Below, one piece after another: positions 56,107 through 63,297 of a stretch of 64,000 nucleotides of DNA (positions within the stretch are counted from its first letter, which is position 1; each line of letters begins with the position of its first letter). The notes beneath the pieces are model-generated. The model saw nothing but the letters and a program-made list of their open reading frames with translations. It ran no database searches and had not been told where the DNA came from. The DNA comes from Pantoea rwandensis (GTDB lineage: Bacteria > Pseudomonadota > Gammaproteobacteria > Enterobacterales > Enterobacteriaceae), in assembly GCF_002095475.1 (NCBI RefSeq), contig NZ_MLFR01000031.1, positions 1 to 64,000 of the forward strand, read 5' to 3'. The position numbers were made by a program, and so were the translations under genes.

Positions 56107-56574
56107 ATGAGCCAGATTATTGCCATTTTGAATTTTGAAGAGGGTTATCGCGAAGCGCCTTATCTCGATACGCAAGGTTTTCCCACCGTGGCAGGGGGTA
56201 TTCGCATTGGACCGAAAGGCGCGTCACTTAGCAACTATATCTTCCAAGTCCCGCGACGGGTGGGGGATGTGTGGAAGCAGTGCATCGTTGAAAACAAAGT
56301 GTTGGAAATGAACCAGCGTGCGTTAGTACAGCAAGCGCTGAGCAAATGCAGTGAACCGCGTTGTGATGTGCTGATCAGTATGGCGTACCAGCTAGGCGTT
56401 GATGGCTTGGCGCTGTTTCGCGGCATGTTAACGGCGATTACCCAAGGCGATTTCAATGGGGCAGCCAACGCGATGCTCGATAGCTTATGGGCACGCCAGA
56501 CACCAGGCCGTGCCCGGCGTCATGCGGAAGTGATGCGCAGCGGCACCTATGACATCTATCGGGGGCTGTTATGA
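56107..56574 (+). CDS. Phage endolysin, GH24 (T4-type) lysozyme
   Basis: A 155-residue muramidase that cleaves peptidoglycan during lysis. The T4 lysozyme triad is conserved in FEEGYREAPYLDTQGFPTVAGG: Glu12, Asp21 and Thr27. No signal or SAR membrane segment is seen at the N-terminus, so export would depend on the holin. The RBS is GAGGA before the ATG at 56107. The stop overlaps the holin start (ATGA). Confidence 0.92.
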   Translation: MSQIIAILNFEEGYREAPYLDTQGFPTVAGGIRIGPKGASLSNYIFQVPRRVGDVWKQCIVENKVLEMNQRALVQQALSKCSEPRCDVLISMAYQLGVDGLALFRGMLTAITQGDFNGAANAMLDSLWARQTPGRARRHAEVMRSGTYDIYRGLL

Positions 56575-56921
56575 ACATGAAATGGATGGTTTTTCTTGTC
56601 GCCGTACTCACGGCGACCATTGTACTGCTGCTACTACAACGCTTTACCACATTGGAGTTTGTGAAGCATGCGCGGCTACTGTTCAAAACCTGGTCAGTAT
56701 GGTTGGCGTCGTTAGGTTCGATGCTCAGCGCGTGGGCGCAATCTTTCCCTTCATCGGCACTGGATGCCTGGAACGCACTCCCTCAAGACGTCAAAGACAT
56801 TCTGCCCCACAACTATCTGGGGTTGATTGGCGCCTTTATGGTGGCAATGGGGGTGCTGGCGCAGTTTGTCCGCCAGAAAAACCTCATCGATCAACGTAAA
56901 ACCCTGGAGGAGAAATCATGA
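56571..56921 (+). CDS. Holin-like phage membrane protein
   Basis: 116 residues with two hydrophobic segments (about 5-22 and 83-100). Between them lies a segment with conserved-looking FPSSALDAWNALPQDVKDILP, known in phage lysis modules. Its place between endolysin and Rz, with 4-bp overlaps on both sides, supports a holin role. It is not similar to lambda S by eye, and a regulator of lysis cannot be excluded. Confidence 0.75.
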   Translation: MNMKWMVFLVAVLTATIVLLLLQRFTTLEFVKHARLLFKTWSVWLASLGSMLSAWAQSFPSSALDAWNALPQDVKDILPHNYLGLIGAFMVAMGVLAQFVRQKNLIDQRKTLEEKS

Positions 56922-57211
56922 CTTTCCTCACCACAATGCTCGGCGGCAGCTGGCACTGGCTGGCAGCGCTGGCGGGTGTGATTGCGGCGCTCGCCGCCAG
57001 CTATTTCGGCGGTAAAAAGATCGGCAAGGTGCAGCAAAAATCCAAAAGTGATGTTGAAAGCGCTGAAAAATCCGCAGTGCAGGCAGTGGCGGTCAATCAG
57101 CAGCAGCAACAGCTACGCGAGGAGGCCAAACGTGTGGAAACCAGCAACCTTAATCTTGATGACGCTGCTGCTCGTGACAAGTTGCAGCACTCGAAATACA
57201 ACCAGCCCTGA
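56918..57211 (+). CDS. Rz-like inner-membrane spanin
   Basis: 97 residues: an N-terminal membrane anchor (about 12-30, WLAALAGVIAALAASYFGG) followed by a charged, Gln-rich coiled coil to the C-terminus. This is the i-spanin layout that bridges to Rz1 and fuses inner and outer membranes at the end of lysis. Its last 80 bases overlap the Rz1 gene in another frame. Confidence 0.82.
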   Translation: MTFLTTMLGGSWHWLAALAGVIAALAASYFGGKKIGKVQQKSKSDVESAEKSAVQAVAVNQQQQQLREEAKRVETSNLNLDDAAARDKLQHSKYNQP

Positions 57212-57362
57212 ATCCCCCATCGTTATTGACTCTGCGTGCACTCTGTTTTCCCCGATTTATACCCACGGCAATGACGCCGAACGCATGGACATTCGTACCG
57301 TGCGTGCCATCAACAATCACAACGATCTCTGGGACCAGCACTGCGGCCAGGCGGCGCACTGA
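57132..57362 (+). CDS. Rz1-like outer-membrane lipoprotein spanin (overlapping gene)
   Basis: A 76-residue lipoprotein starting at GTG 57132, with GGAGG seven bases upstream inside the Rz gene. The signal WKPATLILMTLLLVTSC ends in lipobox VTSC, so the mature o-spanin begins at that Cys. The gene starts within Rz in a shifted frame and runs 151 bases past it. This Rz/Rz1 overlap is a lambdoid hallmark. The longer frame from 56982 has no signal and is rejected. Confidence 0.85.
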   Translation: MWKPATLILMTLLLVTSCSTRNTTSPESPIVIDSACTLFSPIYTHGNDAERMDIRTVRAINNHNDLWDQHCGQAAH

Positions 57363-57409
57363 GGCTGTTCTCTCACTAATCTTGTAAACCTGAAAAGGCC
57401 GAGGAGGCT

Positions 57410-59158
57410 ATGATGATCGAAGTTAACTCTTATGCTGACCTACGTACTACTACGCCCACCAAAAACGGTGATCTGGCGTTTTTGCGTCGTTACACAGCCG
57501 ATTCCACGTTCCGTGGCGGCGGTGATTTTACCGGATTTATTGGCACCACCACGGCAACAGATGATGGCGGTACTTTAGCGGTCGGTAACGGCTTCTACTG
57601 GAAACGCGTGATTAACGATCCTTCCGATATCAACGTGTATCACTTTGGTGCGAAAGGCGATGGTTATGCGAATGACACCGACGCCGTCAATCGGATGCTG
57701 ACCTGGACGCAAAATTACAGCGCCAACATCAAAGATCTGCCGATTCGTTTTCCTGGCGGTAAATTTTTGATCAGCCCAATCGACATTAGCGCGACGGACA
57801 ACGCCTTCTTTGGCCTGCAGGGTGACGACGTTGAGTTGGGTTCATTGCCGCGTACCACCATTATCTCGGACAAAAGCGCTAACCCGGTATTTAAGGTGAA
57901 GGCGCGCCGTACATCGATTCGCGGCATTGCGTGGAACGGTCAGGCATCCGCCGATATCACCACCAACAAAGGCACCATCACCGCTGCGATGTGCAGCAAC
58001 GTGCAGCCGTTCTTCGAAAATACCTGTATCGAAGGCACCACCGTCAATATCTACTGTTTCCGCGCGCAGAATAATGGCGGTACGGTGATTAAGCTGCTGG
58101 ATACCCTCGACACTAAGTTTGACCAGATTTATACCCTCTACACCTATGCACGTGTGTTTGACGTAGGCTGGTCTAATTCGCCAAATGGCGCTTGGGATCA
58201 CTCCACGGCGATAGAGATCTGCAACTGTAACTTCCAGACCGGCTATGGCGATGCCACGCTGTATATGCCGCGTTGTACTCAGGGTATTTTGCGCAACGTA
58301 TGGATTGAACACACGCGTAATCCGGGCGATCTCTCTGACGGTGGCTGGACCATTGATACGCTCAACGTTGAGGATTGTCTCAATCCTTTTAACCTCAATA
58401 ATGCCCGCGTGACGATGCGCCAAATCAACGTGCAGTCTGGCAGTAAAGTGTCGAATGACTTGGTGGCGGGTAAATGGCTCTCGACCTTTGAATATGGCTA
58501 TCGCCGTGACGAAAGTTTCGGGAGTTTCCTCACGGGTTCATTGCGGGCCGGTTACTACAGTGGCTACAAAGTCACCAATAATACCGCAACCGACAACTGG
58601 TATCGCCTTGGGCAGCTGTTTTTCCCCAATGCCAACCAGCAATGGGTGATGGAGTTTATTGGTAAGGCCGATGCCACCCAGCCAACGGGAACGGCTGGCA
58701 CACCGGTCAACGTCGCCAGTAGCGGCAAAACCTGGATTAACCTGCAACGGCTTGAAACCGTGTGGGCAGATGCCTTTCATATGGGGCAGCCCGCGATCTT
58801 GGATATCCGTTACAACCGTGTGGGCACCACGTATGCCGTGGTGTGGGTGAAGCTGAAAGCCAACAGTGGCGACACCATGCTGAACCTGAAGTGCACCGGC
58901 CCAACACGTTTCGATACCGGCTCTTGCTCACTGTTCCAGTCTGATTTTTCAGTGGTGACCGATACCACCACACTGGGGCCCTACAAACCGGCAGCGCGTT
59001 TCGGTATGCATAATGGCCTGGCAGGGATTGGTGCGAATGAGAAGGGCGTGTTGACGTTAGCTTCCGCCGCTGGCACGCCCACCAATGCCGCCGCGCCGAC
59101 AGGTTTTGTGCTGGTCAATATCAACGGTGTCGATCGTAAACTTCCCTATTACGATTAA
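57410..59158 (+). CDS. Phage tailspike with pectate-lyase-like beta-helix
   Basis: 582 residues. An N-terminal module of about 70 residues (YADLRTTTPTKNGDLAFLRRY to FYWKRV) is of a kind found in front of phage depolymerases. VYHFGAKGDGYANDTDAVNRML (78-96) marks the start of a Pectate_lyase_3-type right-handed beta-helix. The C-terminal part is probably a trimerisation or carbohydrate domain. It may bind or cleave capsule, LPS or exopolysaccharide; specificity is unknown. It does not resemble P22 gp9 by eye. Start is one of two adjacent ATGs behind GAGGAGG. It is intact although no virion genes remain. Confidence 0.8.
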   Translation: MMIEVNSYADLRTTTPTKNGDLAFLRRYTADSTFRGGGDFTGFIGTTTATDDGGTLAVGNGFYWKRVINDPSDINVYHFGAKGDGYANDTDAVNRMLTWTQNYSANIKDLPIRFPGGKFLISPIDISATDNAFFGLQGDDVELGSLPRTTIISDKSANPVFKVKARRTSIRGIAWNGQASADITTNKGTITAAMCSNVQPFFENTCIEGTTVNIYCFRAQNNGGTVIKLLDTLDTKFDQIYTLYTYARVFDVGWSNSPNGAWDHSTAIEICNCNFQTGYGDATLYMPRCTQGILRNVWIEHTRNPGDLSDGGWTIDTLNVEDCLNPFNLNNARVTMRQINVQSGSKVSNDLVAGKWLSTFEYGYRRDESFGSFLTGSLRAGYYSGYKVTNNTATDNWYRLGQLFFPNANQQWVMEFIGKADATQPTGTAGTPVNVASSGKTWINLQRLETVWADAFHMGQPAILDIRYNRVGTTYAVVWVKLKANSGDTMLNLKCTGPTRFDTGSCSLFQSDFSVVTDTTTLGPYKPAARFGMHNGLAGIGANEKGVLTLASAAGTPTNAAAPTGFVLVNINGVDRKLPYYD

Positions 59159-59170
59159 GGCCATACTTTT

Positions 59171-59196
59171 GGCGAGGCGCAGGCCTCGCCTTTTTT
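59171..59196 (+). terminator. Terminator of the tailspike transcript
   Basis: GGCGAGGC-GCAG-GCCTCGCC followed by six T, 12 bp after the tailspike stop. Confidence 0.9.
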
Positions 59197-59375
59197 ACTG
59201 CGCAAAGCAGCACAGACACCGCCATCTAACTTGATGAAGTTTGGCCAAAATAAATTTGCTGTTTATCAACACCGTTTTATCAGTGAGAGCGATTTTCCAT
59301 TTCCATTCCATCGGTACAATCTTGTCTCATGTAGCCGATGTTCCTCAGGTATTTCCTCGCAGTTCCCACCCTCAT

Positions 59376-59448
59376 GCCGGTATCGCTCAGTGGGCAGAGC
59401 AGCGCACTCGTGATGCAAAGGTCGTAGGTTCGATTCCTATTTCCGGCA
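59376..59448 (+). tRNA. thrW: tRNA-Thr (anticodon CGT), degenerate, possibly a pseudogene
   Basis: A cloverleaf with anticodon CGT in loop CTCGTGA, T-loop TTCGATT and D-stem GCTC/GAGC. Defects are clear: position 6 U faces U in the acceptor stem, the anticodon stem has a C-A mismatch beside the usual weak first pair, and the encoded 3' end reads ACCC instead of ACCA. E. coli thrW is the P22-type attachment site after proA. This copy lies beyond the prophage remnant and appears to be decaying. Confidence 0.7.
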
Positions 59449-59460
59449 CCCGTTCTTTTC

Positions 59461-60213
59461 CTACTCCTGTACCCGTTCAAAGGTTGCGATCACGCGATCA
59501 ATGTGGGCTTTCATCGCTGCCCGTGCCGCTTTGGCGTCCCGCTTTTCCAGCGCCGTCAAAATCGCTAGGTGCTCATGCTCCGACACATCTGGCATATCAC
59601 TCGGGGTGTAATGGGCCTGCAGCATTTTAAACATGCTGCCATAGCGGTGCCCCAGCAGGTGACCAATGATAAAACCGTAGGCAGGATTGCCGCTGGCCTG
59701 CGCGATCCGAATATGGAATAAACGGTCACCGGGATGGGTGCGTGATTGGGCACGGTTGTCAGCGCAGTTTTGCTGATAGGCTTCGCGAATATGCACCAGT
59801 TCCTGCTGGCTGGCATGAATGGCGGCCAATGCAGCAGCTTCCGGCTCTATCAGCCGACGCGCCTGCAACAGCGAAAATGGCGGTAGCTCAGTGGAAAAAT
59901 CCAGCTTGATGCCTAACTCATCATCGGGCTCGTTCCATTGATCGCGTCCAGCCTGCACCATCACCGGCTCCTGTGAACCTGAGCGCGCCTTTACAATCAC
60001 ACCATTGCCTACTTTCACATCCACTAAACCAATCACTTCAAGCGCAATCAGCGCCTCTCGCACAGACGCTCGGCTTACCTGAAGTTGTTCAGCTAATTCA
60101 CGCTCGGCAGGTAGACGACTGCCCGGTGGAAATTCGTTGTTATCGATCAATTTAATTAGTTGGTCGGCTATCTGTCTGTAAAGCCTTGGATTTTCCATCT
60201 TTTTAATGGGCAT
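59461..60213 (-). CDS. FadR-subfamily GntR regulator of sugar-acid catabolism
   Basis: About 250 residues: a GntR HTH (NNEFPPGSRLPAERELAEQLQVSRASVREALIALE) and a C-terminal FCD domain with its His/Asp metal-site pattern (DRLFHIRIA, SEHEHLAILTAL). Relatives such as UxuR and LgoR regulate hexuronate and sugar-acid genes. The start is taken at 60213 (MPIKKMENP); the ATG at 60198 is also possible. It is divergent from the fuconate-type operon and is its probable local repressor. Confidence 0.82.
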   Translation of the reverse strand: MPIKKMENPRLYRQIADQLIKLIDNNEFPPGSRLPAERELAEQLQVSRASVREALIALEVIGLVDVKVGNGVIVKARSGSQEPVMVQAGRDQWNEPDDELGIKLDFSTELPPFSLLQARRLIEPEAAALAAIHASQQELVHIREAYQQNCADNRAQSRTHPGDRLFHIRIAQASGNPAYGFIIGHLLGHRYGSMFKMLQAHYTPSDMPDVSEHEHLAILTALEKRDAKAARAAMKAHIDRVIATFERVQE

Positions 60214-60272
60214 GTTACAGCTACCTGTTAAATAAATTAAGTGACGCGATGCACAAAAAAACGTCAACGAAC

Positions 60273-60297
60273 TTGTCAATGTTACGTGTTTGTCAAT
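60273..60297. promoter_or_regulatory. Direct repeats TTGTCAAT in the divergent control region
   Basis: TTGTCAAT occurs at 60273-60280 and 60290-60297, 17 bp apart, between the regulator and the SDR gene. They may be regulator half-sites or part of promoters; no clear palindrome is seen. Confidence 0.35.
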
Positions 60298-60408
60298 AAA
60301 AAGTAATACGACATCGATGAAGTGACCAGCGCTATTTGTTGCGACAGAACGCTAAATACTTCGCCTTTAATGGCCTGACCATTAGATCTTTATACCAGAG
60401 AGGATGCA

Positions 60409-61149
60409 ATGAATTTACACGGAAAACGTGTGTTGATCACCGCTGCCGGGCAAGGAATTGGTCTTGCCAGTGCCCGCTATTTTGCCGAGCAGGGGGCAAA
60501 TGTAGTGGGGAGCGATATCAACATCACCGCTTTACAGGATCTGCAGAACGTCACGCCTTATCGGCTGGATGTGACTGACCGAGCAGCGATTCGCGCAGCG
60601 GTGGAAGAATTGGGTCCGGTAGATGTCTTGTTTAACTGCGCAGGTGTGGTGCACAGCGGCAATCTACTGGCTTGTACTGAGCAGGAGTGGCAGTTCGCGC
60701 TCGACCTCAATGTCAGCGCGATGTTTCACATGATCCAGGCGTTTCTGCCCGGCATGCTCGCCCAGAAAAAAGGGTCCATCATCAATATGTCTTCCGTGGC
60801 CTCCAGCGTGAAAGGGGTGGCGAATCGCTTTGCTTATAGCGCTACCAAAGCGGCGGTGATTGGCCTGACGCGTTCTGTCGCAGCCGATTTTATTGCCGAC
60901 GGTATTCGTTGTAATGCGATCTGTCCTGGCACGGTGGATTCTCCCTCGCTGCGCCAGCGCATTGCCACTCAGGCTCAAGCCGAAGGCAAAAGCGAAGATG
61001 AGGTCTATGCGGCTTTTGTCGCGCGCCAACCGATTGGACGCATCGGCACGGTAGAAGAGATCGCTTATCTCGCCGCTTATCTTGCCTCTGATGCCAGCAA
61101 CTACACCACCGGCACAGCACAGGTTATTGATGGCGGTTGGAGCAATTAA
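60409..61149 (+). CDS. SDR dehydrogenase, probably 2-keto-3-deoxy-L-fuconate dehydrogenase
   Basis: A 246-residue short-chain dehydrogenase with cofactor motif TAAGQGIG (11-18), NCAGVV, catalytic Ser128/129 and YSATK (Tyr143, Lys147). Proteins of this BDH2-like type oxidise 2-keto-3-deoxy-L-fuconate at C4 in the non-phosphorylative fucose route. The next two genes supply the enzymes before and after that step. The substrate could also be the equivalent rhamnose or galactonate derivative. Confidence 0.78.
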   Translation: MNLHGKRVLITAAGQGIGLASARYFAEQGANVVGSDINITALQDLQNVTPYRLDVTDRAAIRAAVEELGPVDVLFNCAGVVHSGNLLACTEQEWQFALDLNVSAMFHMIQAFLPGMLAQKKGSIINMSSVASSVKGVANRFAYSATKAAVIGLTRSVAADFIADGIRCNAICPGTVDSPSLRQRIATQAQAEGKSEDEVYAAFVARQPIGRIGTVEEIAYLAAYLASDASNYTTGTAQVIDGGWSN

Positions 61150-61163
61150 CAAAGGAGTCGTAA

Positions 61164-62012
61164 ATGAAATTAGTTCGCGTGGGTGAAGTGGGAAAAGAAC
61201 GTCCGGCAATGGTTGATGAGCAGGGGCAACTGCGTGATTTGTCGCAATACATTGATGACATCGCAGGTGAGCAATTATTGCCCGCCTCGCTAGACAAGTT
61301 ACGCCAGCTTTCCGTTCACGAATTGCCAAAAATATCCGGTCAGCCTCGTATTGGTGCTTGCGTGGGCCACATTGGCAAATTTATCTGCATTGGCCTGAAC
61401 TACGCCGACCACGCCGCAGAAACCGGTGCCGACATCCCTAAAGAGCCGGTGGTCTTCAGCAAATGGACCAGCGCGGTAGTGGGGCCGAATGATGCCGTGC
61501 GCATTCCACGTGGTTCAGTCAAAACCGATTGGGAAGTTGAACTGGGTGTGGTGATTGGCAAAGGCGGCAGCTACATCCGTGAAGAGGATGCGCTGGCGCA
61601 TGTTGCAGGCTATTGCGTGGTTAACGACGTCTCCGAGCGAGAATATCAAATTGAACGAGGCGGGACGTGGGACAAAGGCAAAGGGTGTGACACTTTCGGC
61701 CCCATAGGCCCGTGGCTGGTCACTGCGGATGAAATCGCGGATCCGCAGCAGCTGGATTTATGGCTCGACGTCGATGGCAAGCGTTATCAAAACGGTAACA
61801 CGCGCACCATGATTTTCTCTGTCGCTCACATTATCAGCTACCTCAGCCAGTTTATGAGCCTGCAGCCCGGGGATGTGATTTCCACCGGTACGCCACCGGG
61901 CGTTGGGATGGGACAAAAACCTCCGGTTTATTTGCGGCCAGGACAAACGATCACTTTGGGCATTGCTGGCTTGGGTGAACAGCGTCAAATCACCGAGGGC
62001 TCAGCACAATGA
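61164..62012 (+). CDS. FAH-family hydrolase, probably 2,4-diketo-3-deoxy-L-fuconate hydrolase
   Basis: A 282-residue fumarylacetoacetate-hydrolase family protein. The metal-binding Glu and Asp lie in DWEVELGVVIGKGG and NDVSERE, and CIGLNYADHAAETG is the usual entry motif. In this pathway it splits the diketo acid into pyruvate and L-lactate. It starts 15 bases after the SDR stop and overlaps the dehydratase gene by four bases. Confidence 0.82.
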   Translation: MKLVRVGEVGKERPAMVDEQGQLRDLSQYIDDIAGEQLLPASLDKLRQLSVHELPKISGQPRIGACVGHIGKFICIGLNYADHAAETGADIPKEPVVFSKWTSAVVGPNDAVRIPRGSVKTDWEVELGVVIGKGGSYIREEDALAHVAGYCVVNDVSEREYQIERGGTWDKGKGCDTFGPIGPWLVTADEIADPQQLDLWLDVDGKRYQNGNTRTMIFSVAHIISYLSQFMSLQPGDVISTGTPPGVGMGQKPPVYLRPGQTITLGIAGLGEQRQITEGSAQ

Positions 62013-63295
62013 CCAAACTAACGGCTATGCGTGTTGAAGACATTCGTTTTCCTACCTCAGAACATCTGGATGGATCGGATGCGATGAACCCCGATCCTGA
62101 CTACTCCGCCGCTTATGTGATTATTGAGACGGATAATGCCGCGATCAGTGGACACGGTTTGACGTTCACCATCGGACGCGGCAATGAAATTTGCTGTGCC
62201 GCTATTCGCGCACTGGAACATTTGATCGTGGGGCGCCAGCTGGAAACCATTACCGCTGATATGGGGCAATTCTGGCGTGACATCACCAGTGATAGCCAAT
62301 TGCGCTGGATCGGGCCAGACAAAGGCGCCATCCATCTGGCCACGGGTGCGGTGGTGAATGCGATTTGGGATCTGTGGGCAAAATCGCAGGAAAAACCGCT
62401 GTGGCGACTGGTGGCGGATATGTCGCCAGAGGAATTGGTGCGCTGTATCGACTTCCGCTACCTCACTGACTGCATCACGCCTGATGAAGCACTGGCGTTA
62501 CTGACTGCGCAAGCTGAGGGTAAAGCTCAACGTATTCAGCAGTTAGAACAAGAAGGGTATCCGTGCTACACCACCTCAGCGGGCTGGCTGGGCTATGACG
62601 ATGAAAAACTACGTCGACTCTGTCAGCAGGCTGTTGATGCGGGGTTCTCACATATCAAGCTGAAAGTCGGGCGCGATCTGGAGGATGACAAACGTCGCGT
62701 CAGGATCGCACGAGAGGTCCTGGGGCCGGATCGCCATTTGATGATTGATGCCAACCAGGTGTGGGAGGTGAAGGATGCGGTGGATTGGGTACAGCAACTG
62801 GCATTTGCCAAGCCTTGGTTTATCGAAGAACCGACCAGCCCAGACGATGTAGAAGGGCATCGCAAGATTCGTCAGGGCGTTGCGCCCATCAAGGTGGCCA
62901 CCGGCGAGATGTGTCAGAACCGCATTCTTTTCAAGCAGTTCATCATGCGTGAAGCGATTGATGTCGTGCAGATCGATGCGTGCCGTTTAGGTGGCGTCAA
63001 TGAAGTGCTGGCCGTAATGCTAATGGCAGCTAAATACCAATTACCGGTATGTCCACATGCTGGGGGCGTTGGGCTGTGTGAATACGTTCAGCATCTTTCG
63101 ATGATTGATTTCGTCTGTATTGCGGGCACACATGAAGGCAGGGTGATCGAGTATGTCGATCACTTACATGAACACTTCCTGCATCCCTGTGAGGTACGCG
63201 GTGCCGCCTATATGCCGCCTAAGGCTCCGGGTTTTTCCATCGAGATGTTCCCGGCCTCGCTGGATAAATACCGCTATCGCGCGCAAGGAGTTTGA
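62009..63295 (+). CDS. L-fuconate dehydratase (enolase superfamily)
   Basis: A mandelate-racemase-type enolase superfamily enzyme, 428 residues, very similar in pattern to Xanthomonas FucD. It dehydrates L-fuconate to 2-keto-3-deoxy-L-fuconate. The KxK pair is Lys217 and Lys219 (HIKLKVG). Metal ligands are Asp247 (MIDANQ), Glu273/274 (FIEEPTSPDD) and Glu300 (VATGEM). HAGGVGLCEYVQHL and VIEYVDHLHEHF complete the family pattern. Activity on related sugar acids cannot be excluded. Confidence 0.88.
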   Translation: MTKLTAMRVEDIRFPTSEHLDGSDAMNPDPDYSAAYVIIETDNAAISGHGLTFTIGRGNEICCAAIRALEHLIVGRQLETITADMGQFWRDITSDSQLRWIGPDKGAIHLATGAVVNAIWDLWAKSQEKPLWRLVADMSPEELVRCIDFRYLTDCITPDEALALLTAQAEGKAQRIQQLEQEGYPCYTTSAGWLGYDDEKLRRLCQQAVDAGFSHIKLKVGRDLEDDKRRVRIAREVLGPDRHLMIDANQVWEVKDAVDWVQQLAFAKPWFIEEPTSPDDVEGHRKIRQGVAPIKVATGEMCQNRILFKQFIMREAIDVVQIDACRLGGVNEVLAVMLMAAKYQLPVCPHAGGVGLCEYVQHLSMIDFVCIAGTHEGRVIEYVDHLHEHFLHPCEVRGAAYMPPKAPGFSIEMFPASLDKYRYRAQGV

Positions 63296-63297
63296 GG

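Larger units (their letters stand above)
54206..59375. mobile_element. P22-like lambdoid prophage remnant between proA and tRNA-Thr
   Basis: The segment keeps a repressor with operators on both sides, a PL-like promoter, a nut site, an N-type antiterminator, a lysis cassette and a tailspike, all on the + strand. Integrase, excisionase, cro, replication, packaging, head and tail genes are missing. P22-type phages integrate at thrW next to proAB, which explains the position. The first 300 bp (54206-54508) have no gene and only operator-like sequence near their right end; no cro ORF is seen. All retained genes are open and carry sensible ribosome sites. Exact left and right ends were not found, and no direct repeat of the tRNA end was seen near proA. 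Confidence 0.85.

Noticed and set aside
54206-59375. R-type tailocin (carotovoricin-like) locus
   Set aside because: No sheath, tube, baseplate or tape-measure genes are present; the N/nut and repressor layout is lambdoid.
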